Notes: generated by a model from the letters alone, not told the origin. DNA of 64,000 nt from Neocallimastix lanati (nom. inval.) (GCA_016946835.1 JACVTC010000209.1:125975-189974), one strand, 5' to 3'; counted from the stretch's first letter, positions 21,846 through 35,590 are shown. Program-made: numbers and translations.

Positions 21846-24800
21846 AATTTCCTCTATGTGTCAGTTGGAATACCAATGGATGGAACTTTGATAAAAAAAA
21901 ACAGAGTGGAAGTCTTTATTTCAATGTATAAACCTCTTTTCTTATAATTTCAAGAAACAGGAAATGGTTCAAGTTCTAATAGTAAATATCCATGTTGAGT
22001 ATCATTAGAAAACTATAGACATTTCTTTAATAAAGCTAATAATGAAATTCCCAGTAAAAGAGGACTTTACATAGAGTTTTATAATTCTTGTCAAGTCCCT
22101 CTTGAAAACAACACTTAAGAGTATATTATTTCTTTATATACTCATAATTTTTGGAATTTCACTAAATGTTCTATTGGTAATGTGTACGTACCTCATAGTG
22201 GCCATAGCCTTCATGCTAGAGCCGCTAGAATTGAAATTTTGTCTTGGTTAAATAGTTACTCTTCTCATCCTTCATTGTTGGTTGGTGATTTTAATTTACC
22301 TACTGATAAATTAGGTAATTTGCTCTCCAAATTTAGTGATTGGAAAATTCTTCCCATATGGGCTCCTCAATTTCATGGAGTAGAGATAATAGAGAATCTG
22401 ATATAGATCATGCAATTGTCAATAATCATATGTTAGATTTACTTTCATATGGTACTTTTATTGACTTCCCCCTATTTCGGATCATAAGCCTTTATTAATA
22501 AAAAGTAAATGTTTTTCATTAGATAGTTCAGATAATTCTTTCTCTCTGCCTAAAAAGACAGTTAAATGGGATAGATTAAAATGTATAAGTGAAAGAAAAT
22601 CAATTTTTGACAATAACTACTTTAGTGTATTAGAGGAAGTGATTCCAGATTTTGATATTGGTATTGATGATGTTTCTAAGAAATTTATTTCAACTTCATT
22701 CAATATTGCTAAAGAACTTAATATCATGTCAATGTCAGATATAGGAAAATCTTTTTATCATATGTCACAGAAAATATTTAATTTGAAAAAATTCAAATTG
22801 AAATTATACAAAGCCATTAATGGAAGATGTTCTAATTATAATTTAGATGAATTTGAAAAATTAATTGAAAAATATAATAAAATGTACAAAATTATTAATC
22901 ATGTATGTAATATTTATAGGAAAGCTGAATATCAACGTTGGATCAATACAGAATGTGAATATATGAAATCTCATAATCCAAAGAAAGCTAGGAAATGGCT
23001 TAAAGCAACAACAAAAGTAGATAAATTTAAAAATATGTCAATTTCTCCAGTAAAGGACAAAAATGGTAAATTAGCTACTTCTACTAAAGAACAGTTAGAA
23101 GTATGGCACAATCACTATAAAAACTTGCATCAAACCAATCTGATATCAATAGTTCATTAATTGAATAATCTAATAAATTTTCTAATGGTACAATCAAGTA
23201 TACGAGACATAATGAATGGGATATAAATCAAGACATTAGTATAGAAGAAACTAAAGAATCAGTATTAGCTATTCCAAATTATAAAGCTTCAGGCCCAGAT
23301 GGAATTTCTTTTGAATTTTATGAAGCTTTAATTCCTCCTTATGACGAAAATTCCGCAAATAATTCTGTTTCTGGTTTAAATTGTTTACAGAAGATATTCT
23401 TTAGAATTTGGAATGGATAATTTCCTAATACATGGAATAAAGCAAGTATTATATCTATTCCTAAAAAAGGTGATGATCTATCTGATTGTGACAATTAGCG
23501 AGGCATCTATCTGATTAACAATGGTATAAAACTCATTTCGAAAATTATCTACAAAAGAATTTCGGAATATAGATTTAAAAATAATTTTATTAGACCAGAG
23601 CAATTTGGATTTCGTAATAAAGAAGAAAGTGTTAGTTTATTTATTTCAATTCGAGAAATTTGTTAAAGGCGTAAAAACGATAATAAAGAAAATTATCTTG
23701 CTTTTCTAGATTTGAAAAAGGTATATGATTCTGTTCCATTAGGTAATATTTTATATAAATTAGAGACTTTAGGTTTTTTTTGAGGTAAATGTTATCAATA
23801 TATAAAAAACCTATATTTGACATCCAAAGCCAGTGTTAAAATTAATGACCAATATTCGGAATCTTTTAATATTATGAAAGGAGTTAGACAAGGTTGTCCA
23901 CTATCACCAATTATTTTCAATCTATTTATTAATGACATTTTTAATGATTTTTCAGAACTTGAAATTCCTTTAGGCGAATCAAAATGTTGTGGTGAATTCT
24001 TTGCAGATGATATTGTTCTATGCGTACCGACAAAAACTAAGTCAAAAAAAATACTTATGAAGGTAAATGAATGGGCTAAATTTAAATTGATGAATTTTGG
24101 AATTAACGAGTTTGCAACGATGGTGATTCGACCAGACACACCTCTTTTTCAAAATAAAAGAGATTCTACTTTTTATCTTGCTGGTCAACCAATCCCAATA
24201 ACTAAATGTTATACCTATTTAGGTATACCATTTGATAAAAGCTTATCATTGAACCCTATTATTAAATTACTTAATATTAAAGTCATCAAAGCTCTCTTTT
24301 CTGTTATTAAATTTCTTTCAAATTCAAAAATTCCTATTCTATTTAAGAAGATTATTATTAACTCCTTCGTATTTTAGTAAAGTCTCTTACTTTGCACCTT
24401 TACTTGGTTCAAATTAAGAGAGAACAAATAATACTCAAAAATTAATTAATAAAGGATCAAGATGGATTACAGGTTTACACAAAGACAAATCTTTTATTAA
24501 TGTATATTCTATTTCAATAGATTTAAGTATTCCTCCATTGTCAGCTAAGTGTGCTTTTTCTCAAGTCAAATGTTTTGATAAATGGAAAGATTCAAATTGT
24601 ATTATTTCCTATTTAATTAATAATATTCCAAAATCTAGAAAATATGCATGGACGAAAGAAAGTAGAACTCTTAAACGTAAACTAGAGAAAAGAGGTAATA
24701 ACGATAAAGAAATCAAGGATTTTTATTGGAAAAGAGATATTAAAATCATTTCTATTAAAGCTTATTTATATGAAAAAACAAATTTGAAGAAACATCAGAT

Positions 24801-25302
24801 TTTATAAAACTTTGTTATGAATATCCTGATCTTTCATATAGTTTCTATTGGCTATTGAGTTCACGAAGTGGATATAGATTAGTTAAATGCTAAAATTGCT
24901 AAAGCTGCAAAAATAATAGATCAAGTGTGTCCTAATTTTTGTCCATGTTGTAAAAGAAATAAACAATGGGTAGAGCATTGGTTAATTGATTGTCCATTTT
25001 TCAATCATATTCGTAGTAAAGTCAATGATAAAATTATATTCTTATTTAAAGCTTTTAATCGTAGCAACCTAACAAATGATAACGTTAATAGTAATAATGA
25101 TAATTGTAACAGCAATAATAGTAATAGTAATAATAGTTATAATAATAATATTTATAATAATATTAGTAATAATATTATAAGTAATGTTAGTAATAGTATT
25201 GAAAATAATGTGTATGTTGATTCTAGTGTGTGTGAAAAAGTGTTTAATTTCCTTCATGGGGAAAGAAGTATTAATAACAGTACAAGAGAATGGAAAGATT
25301 AA
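21846..25302 (+). pseudogene. Degenerate LINE ORF2: endonuclease, reverse transcriptase, zinc knuckle
   Basis: Fragments follow in the right order but are broken by frameshifts and stops. The apurinic-type endonuclease starts at 21848 (LCVSWNTNGWNFD), has the GDFN motif near 22285 and SDHKPL near 22480. A linker lies at 22639-23160. The reverse transcriptase has GPDGISFEFY near 23295, FLDLKKVYDSVP near 23703, GVRQGCPLSP near 23880 and the catalytic FADD near 23998. A later YLGI motif is near 24215. The C-terminal knuckle CPNFCPCC...EHWLIDC starts at 24928, followed by an Asn-rich tail. In-frame stops at 23418, 23496, 23662 and 23781 interrupt the RT. Enzymatically dead. The 5' end is truncated near the start of ORF2. 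Confidence 0.88.
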
Positions 25303-25410
25303 CATAAAAGGTTATAGAATATTTATTATTTTACTATGTTTATTACTATTATTGTTAAAAATTCAAAACAAATATACATATAAATTTTTTTTAGACTAAA
25401 AATAGAATAC

Positions 25411-26590
25411 ACTTCCAGTGCTTTATTAAATAGATTAAGTAAAACAAAACGAATAAAATTAAATGTTAATAAATTTTAAATATTCTTCTAAATAAATTAT
25501 TATATATATATTTAGTATTAAAATGAAATATAAAAATAATAATATATTTAAATATTTGTGTGTATTTAGTTTTTATATATATTTTTATTTATATTATTTA
25601 TAAATTATATAATGAAATATATTTAAATATTTGTGTGTATTTAATTTTTATATATATTTTTATTTATATTATTTATAAATTATAAAATGAAATATATTTT
25701 TAATATTTCAATAATTTTTATATATATTTTATTATTATTATTATTTATATATATATAAATTATATAAAGAAAAATATTAAAAAAACCAAAGAAATAATAA
25801 ATATACCAGTATTTCCTAGTATTAAAATCAAAAGCTCGTTTGAAGGGAAATTTTAATAAAAACTAATATGATTATATTTATTTACTTTAATAGTTTTTAA
25901 TTAAATAATAAATAAAAATAATTTATATATTCATAAATAATAAAGAATTTATATTCTATATTTAAATTTTATTTGTTATATTGGATTAATTAATACATTT
26001 ATTAATATATATAATATATTTCTGTAAAATTTTACAATTTAAATTCTATATATTTCTAACATTTATGCTAGTAATATAATAAAATATTTATATAGCTATT
26101 TAAATATGTTTTTTTTTATATACGATTTTAAAATTAATATTTTAGATATAATAAAATTCAAATACATTTCTTATATATGATTTATTTCATAAATAATAAT
26201 AATAAATATTTAAATGATTTATTTAATTTTTTAATTATAAAATATGTTATGTAATTAAAAATTTTTAATTAATAATATTATTAATTTCTAGTTAAAAAAA
26301 AATTAATTATTATAATAATTTTTTAAGGATTAAAGTATAATAAATTACATATAAATACTATTTTTTAATTTTAGTAGATTTCTATATATTTCAATTTTAA
26401 TTTTCTGAATAAATTATGATTTTTTTTAATTATTTTGTATATTCTTTTTTCAGTTGGCTAGTTAGTTCATGATAAATTTTATAACTTTTATTACTATTAT
26501 TACACATTATGTAATTTTAGTAGTTTTGGTTTTATTATAAGTCTTCAGAGGTGCAACTATTATATTTAAATTTTATTAATAAAATTACAA
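25411..26590 (-). repeat. Conserved downstream block of LRR unit C
   Basis: Non-coding, homologous to 912-1875 (unit B) and more distantly to the blocks of A and D, starting at ttccagtgctttattaaata. A local duplication of about 60 bp occurs near 25545-25690 (aatatttgtgtgtattta twice). The 25303-25410 gap to the LINE holds nothing recognisable and lacks a poly(A) tail. Confidence 0.65.
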
Positions 26591-29304
26591 CTAATTAGAA
26601 GAGCATAGAGATTTAAGTTCTTCTGGAACTTTATCACATCCATCTTCAATTTCTAATTCTGAAAGATTTTTAAGATTCTTTAAAGAAGAAAAATCTTCAG
26701 CATCAATAAAATGAACATCAATTTTTAATGATTCAAGTTCATTGAAACCAGATATAATTTCAACATCTTCATCATCAATGGAAGTGTTTCCATATAATAC
26801 TAATGATCTTAAAGATTTAACATTTTTGAAGGCATTTAAAGTTGAACCAACACTATTAGTTGTTAATTTCTTTAAATTTTTAAGATTTCTTAATGAAGAA
26901 TAATCTAAATCGTCTTCAAAGTCACATTCAGTAAATTCAATTTCTTCAAGTCCACTTAAAGATGATAAAATATCAATTCCTCTTTGACTTAAAGAAATTC
27001 TCATTAATTTAAGCTTTTCAAGAGAAGTTACATTTTCAAATTCTTCTAATGAACTTTCTTCATATTCAACATAAGCTTCACTTATAGTTTCAGTAGAAAC
27101 TGAATTAGAAGAGCAAAGAGATTTAAGTTCTTCTGGAACTTTATCACATCCATCTTCAATTTCTAATTCTGAAAGATTTTTAAGATTCTTTAAAGGAGAA
27201 AGATCTTCAGCATCAATAGAACGAACATCAATTTTTAATGATTCAAGTTCACTAAAACCAGAAATGATTTCAATATCTTCATCATTAATTGAAGTATTTC
27301 CATATAATTCTAATGATCTTAAGGATTCAACATTTTTGAAGGCATTTAAAGTTGAACCAACACGATTAGTTGTTAATTTCTTTAAATTTTTAAGATTTCT
27401 TAATGAAGAATAATCTAAATCATCTTCAAAGTCACATTCAGTAAATTCAATTTCTTCGAGTCCGCTTAAAGATGATAAAATATCAATTCCTCTTTGACTT
27501 AAAGAAATTCTCATTAATTTAATCTTTCCAAGAGAAGTTACATTTTCAAATTCTTCTAATGAACTTTCTTCATATTCAACATAAGCTTCACTTATAGATT
27601 CAGTAGGAACTGAATTAGAAGAGCAAAGAGATTTAAGTTCTTCTGGAACTTTATCACATCCATCTTCAATTTCTAATTCTGAAAGATTTTTAAGATTCTT
27701 TAAAGGAGAAAAATCTTCAGCATCAATAAAATGAACATCAATTTTTAATGATTCAAGTTCATTGAATTCAGAAATAATTTCAATATCTTCATCATCAATG
27801 GAAGTGTTTCCATCTAAGACTAATGATCTTAAGGATTTAACATTTTTGAAGGCATTTAAAGTTGAACCAACACGATTAGTTGTTAATTTCTTTAAATTAT
27901 TAAGATTCTTTAATGAAGAATAATCTAAATCGTCTTCAAAGTCACATTCAGTAAATTCAATTTCTTCAAGTCCACTTAAAGATGATAAAATATCAATTCC
28001 TCTTTGACTTAAAGAAATTCTCATTAATTTAATCTTTTCAAGAGAAGTTACATTTTCAAATTCTTCTAATGAACTTTCTTCATATTCAACATAAGCTTCA
28101 CTTATAGTTTCAGTAGAAACTGAATTAGAAGAGCAAAGAGATTTAAGTTCTTCTGGAACTTTATCACATCCATCTTCAATTTCTAATTCTGAAAGATTTT
28201 TAAGATTCTTTAAAGTAGAAAAATCTTCAGCATAAATAGAACGAACATCAATTTTTAATGATTCAAGTTCATTGAATCCAGAAATAATTTCAACATCTTC
28301 ATCATTAATGGAGGTATTTCCATATAAGACTAATGATCTTAAGAATTTAACATTCTTGAAGGCATTTAAAGTTGAACCAACACGATTAGTTGTTAATTTC
28401 TTTAAATTTTTAAGATTTCTTAATGAAGAATAATCTAAATCGTCTTCAAAGTCACATTCAGTAAATTCAATTTCTTCAAGTCCACTTAAAGATGATAAAA
28501 TATCAATTCCTCTTTGACTTAAAGAAATTCTCATTAATTTAATCTTTCCAAGAGAAGTTACATTTTCAAATTCTTCTAATGAACTTTCTTCATATTCAAC
28601 ATAAGCTTCACTTATAGTTTCAGTAGGAACTGAATTAGAAGAGCAAAGAGATTTAAGTTCTTCTGGAACTTTATCACATCCATCTTCAATTTCTAATTCT
28701 GAAAGATTTTTAAGATTCTTTAAAGGAGAAAAATCTTCAGCATCAATAAAATGAACATCAATTTTTAATGATTCAAGTTCATTGAATCCAGAAATAATTT
28801 CAATATCTTCATCATCAATGGAAGTGTTTCCATATAATACTAATGATCTTAAGGATTCAACATTTTTGAAGGCATTTAAAGTTGAACCAACACGATTAGT
28901 TGTTAATTTCTTTAAATTTTTAAGATTCTTTAATGAAGAATAATCTAAATCGTCTTCAAAGTCACATTCAGTAAATTCAATTTCTTCGAGTCTACTTAAA
29001 CCAGATAAAATATTAACGTATTCTTGATTCAATGAAAGTCTCGTTAAATTACTGTAAAATTTAAAAAAATTTATAAAAAAAAGAATTATTAATAATTTTT
29101 AATAAAAAATAATAAAGAAAATATTTTAATTAAAATTATAAATATTATTAATGATTATTACAATTTAGTTATATTTCCATTACGGTTACAAGTTAAATCA
29201 ATATCTCCTTCAATATTTTTATTGAATTCTTTAACTTCACTGCATTGTGAAGCTAAAGCACCAAGAACAAAAAAAGAATGAACTAATCCTCTAATATATT
29301 TCAT
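26591..29304 (-). CDS. Secreted LRR block-repeat protein C (5 blocks, two exons)
   Basis: Exon 1 is 29162-29304 and exon 2 is 26591-29051. The intron 29052-29161 (110 bp) has GT..AG ends, and the product has 867 residues. The signal peptide is MKYIRGLVHSFFVLGALA. Five 170-residue LRR blocks follow with the family cysteines and the same CSSN ending. Private variants such as TTNSVGST in the last block and VLDGNTS in block 3 mark it as more diverged from A and D than those are from each other. MULE2 interrupts the upstream block about 500 bp before the ATG. It is probably secreted; the binding partner is unknown. Confidence 0.85.
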
Positions 29305-29426
29305 TATTATTATTAATATTATTATAGTATTATCAAATTATTATATAATTATTTATTATTATTATAGTTTGTTTTTTTATATTAAATATTTATTGAAGAA
29401 AATAAAAAAAGAGATAAACAAGAGAC

Positions 29427-29434
29427 CTTTTTAT

Positions 29435-29470
<36 letters not shown>

Positions 29471-29520
29471 AAAAAGAAGAATATTCTAATCAATAAAAAA
29501 TTAAAGAAAATAGAATATTC
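29427..29520 (-). promoter_or_regulatory. Promoter region of LRR gene C: TATA box and two GAATATTC palindromes
   Basis: TATAAAAAG on the minus strand (29427-29435) has one extra A compared with the other genes. GAATATTC is found at 29479-29486 and 29513-29520. The third site of the other promoters is degenerate here (aaatattc near 29538), so this copy has lost one palindrome. Confidence 0.5.
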
Positions 29521-30628
29521 TAATTAATTAAAAAAAAAATATTCTAATAAATAAAAAAAATAATTTTATTTATTGTTTATTATCCAAAATTTTTTTTTTT
29601 TTTAATTTTAATAAAATTTAATTAATTAATTATTTTTATAATTGGATTATAATTTTTTTTTTTTTTTATTTTTTTTTGAGTAAAGGACTATTTAGTATAT
29701 TAATAATTATTAGATATAAAGCTTAATATATGAATTTTATTCTAATTATAAAAAAAATAACACATATAAATTTTATGTATACTATAAATTATTAAAATAT
29801 CAATTGGGGAGTGTGCATTTCGAAAATTTTTATTACAATAATTTGTATTTTGTTGTATTGCTTAAATATTTTTAATTTTAAGCCACTTAATTTTATTAAA
29901 AATTTAATGAATAATAATTAATTAATTAAATAAATAAAATTACAATTCTCAAAAATTTTCAAACACGTAATCTTACGTGGGCGGGCATATATCTAATTGT
30001 ATCATAAATTTGTGGCTTTTTTCTACAATTTTTAAAAAGTCATATATTCACAATATGGCATGAATAATAAATGTGGTGATATTTTATGACGAAAATTTAT
30101 GAGCCACCAAGAATTTGGCGAAATTCAACTGGACGAAATTCAACTTTTGGCGAAATACAACACTTCAATAAATAATAATTAGATTAGGTATTTCTATTTA
30201 ACATTGAAAAATAAAATAAAAAATAAATAAACATTTTATTTTTTAATGCTTAAAAAAAAAAAATAAAAATAAGAAATAAGAAAACTTTTTTTTTAAACAT
30301 TGAAAAATAAAATAAAAATAAATAAACATTTTATTTTTTAATGCTTAAATATTAAAATAAAAATAAATTAACATTTTATTTTTTAATGCTTAAAAAAAAA
30401 AAAAAATAAAATAAAATAAAAAATAAAAAATAAAAAATAAAAATAAAAATAAATAAATAAAATAGTAAATAAAGAAATAATAAATAATTAATAATTAAAT
30501 AATTATTTAAATAATTATATAATTAATTAAAAAAAGGTTTTTTATTTTAAATATTAAAAAAAAAAATTTTTTCAAAGCATTTAAAAGTATATTTATTAAA
30601 ATATTTTATTGAAAAATTTTAATTATTA

Positions 30629-32046
30629 ATGGAAGACAATATAGAAATTGAAATAAGTGAAACAAATCGAGGAAATGAACAAATTATTATTAATAAAAAA
30701 CACAAATTTAATTTTTCATTTCAAAGGAAAGATAAATCAAAAATTTATAGATGCATTGAATATAAGACTTTAAATAAATGTAAATCTTTAATTATTTTAA
30801 ATGATAAAAAGGAGGTTTTAAAATATGAAAGTTTACATAACCATCTCGAAAAAGAAATTGATGTGTCTATATCAGTAGCAAAGCATAGAATTAAGGAAGA
30901 AATTAAGAAAAATTCAATTCCTATGGATATAAAACCTAAACATATATTTAATGCCGTTTCTCAAGAAATGGGACTTATATGTCCCGATTATAGTACAATT
31001 AGATCCCAAATAATAAGAAATATAAATAAACAATTTCCTCCAAACATAAAAAGTTTTGATGATATTCCCATTGAATCAGAATATTATAAAACGAAAAGAA
31101 ATGAAAATTTTATGATATTTAAAAATACTGATCTAATAATCTTTCAATCACCATTCCAAGCATATTTATTTTCGAATTATTATAAAAATATATTTGCGGA
31201 CGGTACATTTTATGCAGCACCGAAATTTAGTTATCAGTTATTTATAACAAGAATTTATGTTGGGGAATTCCATTTCTATATTAAAAAATAAAAAACAATC
31301 TACATATGAAACATTATTTAAAGAAATAAAAAAAAAAATGCAAATAAATTTAGGAGTAATACATTAATTACTACAATTAATTTTCATTATGATTTTGAAC
31401 AAGGTATATCTAATGCCGCAAAAAAAGTTTTTCCCAATATAAATATTAAATATTGTGTTTGGTACTACAAAAGATCATTAGAAAAACAAAAAAATATATT
31501 ACGTTATCATGAAGTGAAGAATAATAATGATGTATATATTTATTATAAAGCTATTTCGAACTTACCGTTTATAAACCCTAACTATATATTTGATATTTAT
31601 ATTATAATAAAAAGAATTTGTCAAAAAAAAAGTATAATAATTTTCAACAATTTTTAGAATATTTTAATAAAAATTATTTACCTAAGTATAATGTTAATAA
31701 TTGGAATTATTATGAAAATATAGAGCATTTAACAAACAATGCATCAGAATCTTATAATAGCTACTTAAATAATATATTTCCAAATAAACCTTTATTTTAT
31801 AAATTAATATATATATTAAAAGAAGAAGAAAACTTATCTTATAATGATTATCAAAGGAGAACTAAAGGAAATTGGAAAAAAGAGCAAAAAATATTTAGTG
31901 CAACTGATGAAATTAAAATTTTAATTGAAAATTACAAAAGTAAGGAAATAAATTTATTTTATAATGGATGCAACAGAAATGAATTAATTAAATTATGGAA
32001 AGAATGTTTAATTGATTTAAACGATATAAATATTAATTTAAAATAA
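30629..32046 (+). pseudogene. MULE2 transposase, frameshifted
   Basis: The first open part (30629-31291, 220 codons, start MEDNIEIEISETNRG) has the FLYWCH finger and the first catalytic Asp (ADGTF). Then a deletion and at least three frame changes follow. The second Asp (HYDFEQG) is near 31385, and the final Glu (NNASESYNSYL) is in another frame near 31735-31770. The histidine of the C-x2-H motif is replaced by tyrosine (CVWYY). The protein cannot be made as a whole, so this element would depend on a transposase from elsewhere. Confidence 0.85.
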
Positions 32047-32269
32047 ATAATCTTAATTTAAAAAAATGCTAGAAAAATAAAAATTTGTTTATTTTAAATT
32101 TATATTTATAATCGTTTAAATAATAATTAAATAATCTTAATTTAAAAAAATGCTAGAAAAATACAAATTTATTTACCTATTTTGTTTATTTAATAATCTT
32201 AATAGAAATTATCTTTTAGTTATTTTTATTAAGTAATTTATAACTAATACCGATTTATTTGATACTAGT

Positions 32270-32475
32270 TAAAATTTTATTAATATCAATATCAATATTA
32301 TATAATTATAAATTTTATTAATATCAATATCAATATTATATAATTATAAATTTTATTAATATCAATATCAATATTATATAATTATAAATTTTATTAATAT
32401 CAATATCAATATTATATAATTATAAATTTTATTAATATCAATATTATATTATTATAAATTTTATTAATATCAATA
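32270..32475. repeat. 38-bp tandem repeat in MULE2
   Basis: About five copies of a unit containing attttattaatatcaatatc and aatattatataattata; the later copies are shortened. Located just after the transposase remnant. Confidence 0.9.
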
Positions 32476-32885
32476 TATTTTCAAAATTAATTATGTTATT
32501 AAAAATATTAAATTCAATAAAAGATTTTTATTATTTTATTAAAATTATAATTGTTATTATTATATTTTAATAATAATTGATTCATATTGATCAAACATTA
32601 TAAATATTACTATGCAAATAATTAATTATTTTAATAGGATCAATTATTCAACTCTTATTGTTTTAATTTTTAATTCTTATATCATATATATATATATCGT
32701 TTATGAAAATATGAATTAAAAATAATAAAAATTATTTACTTTTCATTTAAATTTTTTTATTTACTATAATAAAATATAATAATTAAAAGACAAACGTTAT
32801 TATAACTAATTTTTTTTTTCTTTTAGAAAAATAAATAAAAAAAAATTAAAATATATAAGATTCCTATATATATAAAATAATTATT

Positions 32886-33471
32886 ATATTTTATTTTATT
32901 TTATTTTTATTAATACTTTATTCTTTTATATTACTTCACTATTTATTTTATTTTATTTTATTTTATTTTATTTTATTTTATTTTATTTTATTTTATTTTA
33001 TTTTATTTTATTTTATTTTATTTTATTTTATTTTATTTTATTTTATTTTATTTTATTTTATTTTATTTTATTTTATTTTATTTTATTTTATTTTATTTTA
33101 TTTTATTTTATTTTATTTTATTTTATTTTATTTTATTTTATTTTATTTTATTTTATTTTATTTTATTTTATTTTATTTTATTTTATTTTATTTTATTTTA
33201 TTTTATTTTATTTTATTTTATTTTATTTTATTTTATTTTATTTATTTTATTTTATTTTATTTTATTTTATTTTATTTTATTTTATTTTATTTTATTTTAT
33301 TTTATTTTATTTTATTTTATTTTATTTTATTTTATTTTATTTTATTTTATTTTATTTTATTTTATTTTATTTTATTTTATTTTATTTTATTTTATTTTAT
33401 TTTATTTTATTTTATTTTATTTTATTTTATTTTATTTTATTTTATTTTATTTTATTTTATTTTATTTTATT
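32886..33471. repeat. (TTTTA)n array of about 590 bp in MULE2
   Basis: An almost uninterrupted pentanucleotide array with a single phase slip near 33241. It ends with caatctgta, the same word that begins the minisatellite units of MULE1. Confidence 0.97.
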
Positions 33472-34029
33472 CAATCTGTATTTTCTGTTGATAATATAAA
33501 CAAGGTATTAATGTATTAATAATAATTAATAATATTTAAAATAAAATAAAAAAAACATAATAATTATTTTATATATGTAGTAATTATATATATATATATA
33601 TATATATATTTTTATTTAATTTTCTAAAAAAAATTTTTTTAGTCATAATAAACGTTTGTCTTATTTTTTTTAGAAGGTAAAAATGGGTTTTATAATAAAT
33701 GTTTATTATTATGTGTTAATAACTAACCTCAGATTTACAATTAAAGTAAAACCAGTTCTATTTATACAAGAACTGTGGCTAAATTTAGATACATGTTAAT
33801 TTATTTAATTAATGTATTACATAATATGATTCGTATATTCATATTAATTTAATCTAATTTAATATATATTTATATATCATAAATTTCTACTTCTAACAAT
33901 TTTTATTATTATTTAAAAATTTATTTATTCATTTATTTATTTATTACATTATAATACGCCATGTTTTCCGAAATGCACTACAACAAAATACAAATTTATG
34001 TAATAAAAATTTTCAAATGACACACCCCC

Positions 34030-34860
34030 ATATCAATTATTATAAATTTGTAATGCGGCGTATGTATGACTACATAAAACATTTATGTAATAACACATAA
34101 AATAAAATCGTGAATAATTAAAATTTATGTAGTAAAAAATAAATAAAAAAATATTAAAAAATAATTATTAAAAATAAAGTAGTTACCTATAATAATTAAT
34201 AAACAATAAAAATATTAAAAAAAAATAATAAATAAAATTTGAGATTACAAAATATTCTCTTAATAATAAATATTTTTTAATATAATAATTATCTAAAAAA
34301 AAAAAAGAAATAAAGAATATTCCTAATAAATTGTAATTATATTAATTTTAATTTCTTAATAATTAAAAAAAATAGAAAAAAAAGATTTTTCAATTTAAAT
34401 AAAAAGCGAAGTGTATTTTATTTAATTATTATTATTTTCTTCATTTTATTTTTGTTTTTTGTCAACAAACCGTAAGCATTTGTCATATAGTCACAAAAAG
34501 AAAATTCTATCTCGATTATAAAAAGTAATATTTAAATATTCCAAATAAGAATAATGAAATAATATGAAAAATAAACTATATTAAAAAAAAGAAATTTTTT
34601 TTACACTTCTTTTTTAATTTGTAAAATAAGAAAAAAGAAAATATAAAACTAATTCCATTATTTATTTAGTAAAAATAAAATTTTAGCATTATTTTACTAA
34701 TTATATTTTTTTTTTAAATATTAAGTTATTTTTATTATTTAGCTATTTTTATAATAATAAATAGAGAACCTTTAGAATAAATTTATATGGTAATAATAAT
34801 GTCTGATAATTATATATATATATATTATTAATCATTTTTTTAATTGAATATATATAAGAA
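34030..34860 (-). repeat. Distal upstream block of LRR unit C
   Basis: Resumes the unit upstream sequence after MULE2 and is homologous to 6650-7480 of unit B, including the caaaccgtaagcatttgtca stretch near 34460. Homology ends near 34850, where a LINE fragment starts. No gene is seen. Confidence 0.7.
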
Positions 34861-34905
34861 TTTATAATTTTTATAAGAAATTGGAGAATGAGTACAAATA
34901 TTTCT

Positions 34906-35090
34906 GAAATTTAGACTCCATAGAAGCAATAACAGGTTTGAGTGACAAATTGTTACTGTAATGGATACCTAAGTATATATAAGTTAATTCTTTGGGAATG
35001 GAATATATCCCAGGATAAAACGTAGGATATATTCATAATCATGATAATTTACAAAATTTAAAGGATTAATTACTATGGTATCACATTTTA
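34906..35090 (-). pseudogene. LINE reverse transcriptase fragment (YLGI region)
   Basis: The minus strand reads KCDTIVINPLNF ... YIPFPKELTYIYLGIHY...LSLKPVIASMESKF. This aligns with the part of the RT after the FADD box in the LINE at 24120-24290 (MVIRPD ... PIPITKCYTYLGIPF...LSLNPI). It is a fragment only, with no other LINE domain beside it, and it sits at the edge of LRR unit C. Confidence 0.65.
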
Positions 35091-35187
35091 TTGATACTTA
35101 AAGATTTTTCATTTTTCTTTCATTAATGGTAACTCCTTGTGAATTAATATATCATTGGAATTTATGTCAAAATTTCCACCAAAAAGT

Positions 35188-35590
35188 TTATTACTTTCTA
35201 CATGTATTCACTTATTTTTACTTAAAACCAAAAAAAAATTTAATATACCAGCATTTCCTAGTATTAAAATCTCAAACTTGTTTGAAGAAAAATTTTTAAT
35301 AAAAACTAATATGATTATATTTATTTATTTTAATAATTTTTAATTAAATAATAAATAAATAATTAAAAATAAAATAACATAAAATAAAATAATATAAAAT
35401 AATATAAAATAAAATAAAAATAAAAAAGATAAAAGTAAAATAAAAATAAAATAAAATAAACATATATATATATACAAATAATAAAGAACTTATATTCCAT
35501 ACCAAAATTTTATATGAATTATTGGATTAATTAATATATTTATTAATATATTTAATATATTTATTTTAAATTTTACTACAATTCTACTTT
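35188..35590 (-). repeat. Orphan fragment of an LRR unit downstream block
   Basis: This matches the downstream block of unit A (around 10370-10440 and 10980-11270): ctacatgtattc, then taaaaccaaa, then ataccagcatttcctagtat, then aataaaaactaatatgatta. No LRR gene is attached. It is the trace of a fifth unit in the same orientation as A, B and C. Confidence 0.65.

Larger units (their letters stand above)
29806..34029 (+). mobile_element. MULE2: Mutator-like DNA transposon, 4224 bp, decayed
   Basis: Left end GGGGAGTGTGCATTTCG; right end reverse-complemented GGGGGTGTGTCATTTG. Both continue into a shared AAAATTTTTATTACA. Perfect 9-bp target duplications ATATCAATT lie at 29797-29805 and 34030-34038. 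The empty site is preserved in unit B at 6650-6658 and in unit D at 49954-49962. The element contains a broken transposase, tandem repeats and a TTTTA array. Internal subterminal copies of a GGCGAAATTCAACT-type word lie near 30115-30150. Confidence 0.9.
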
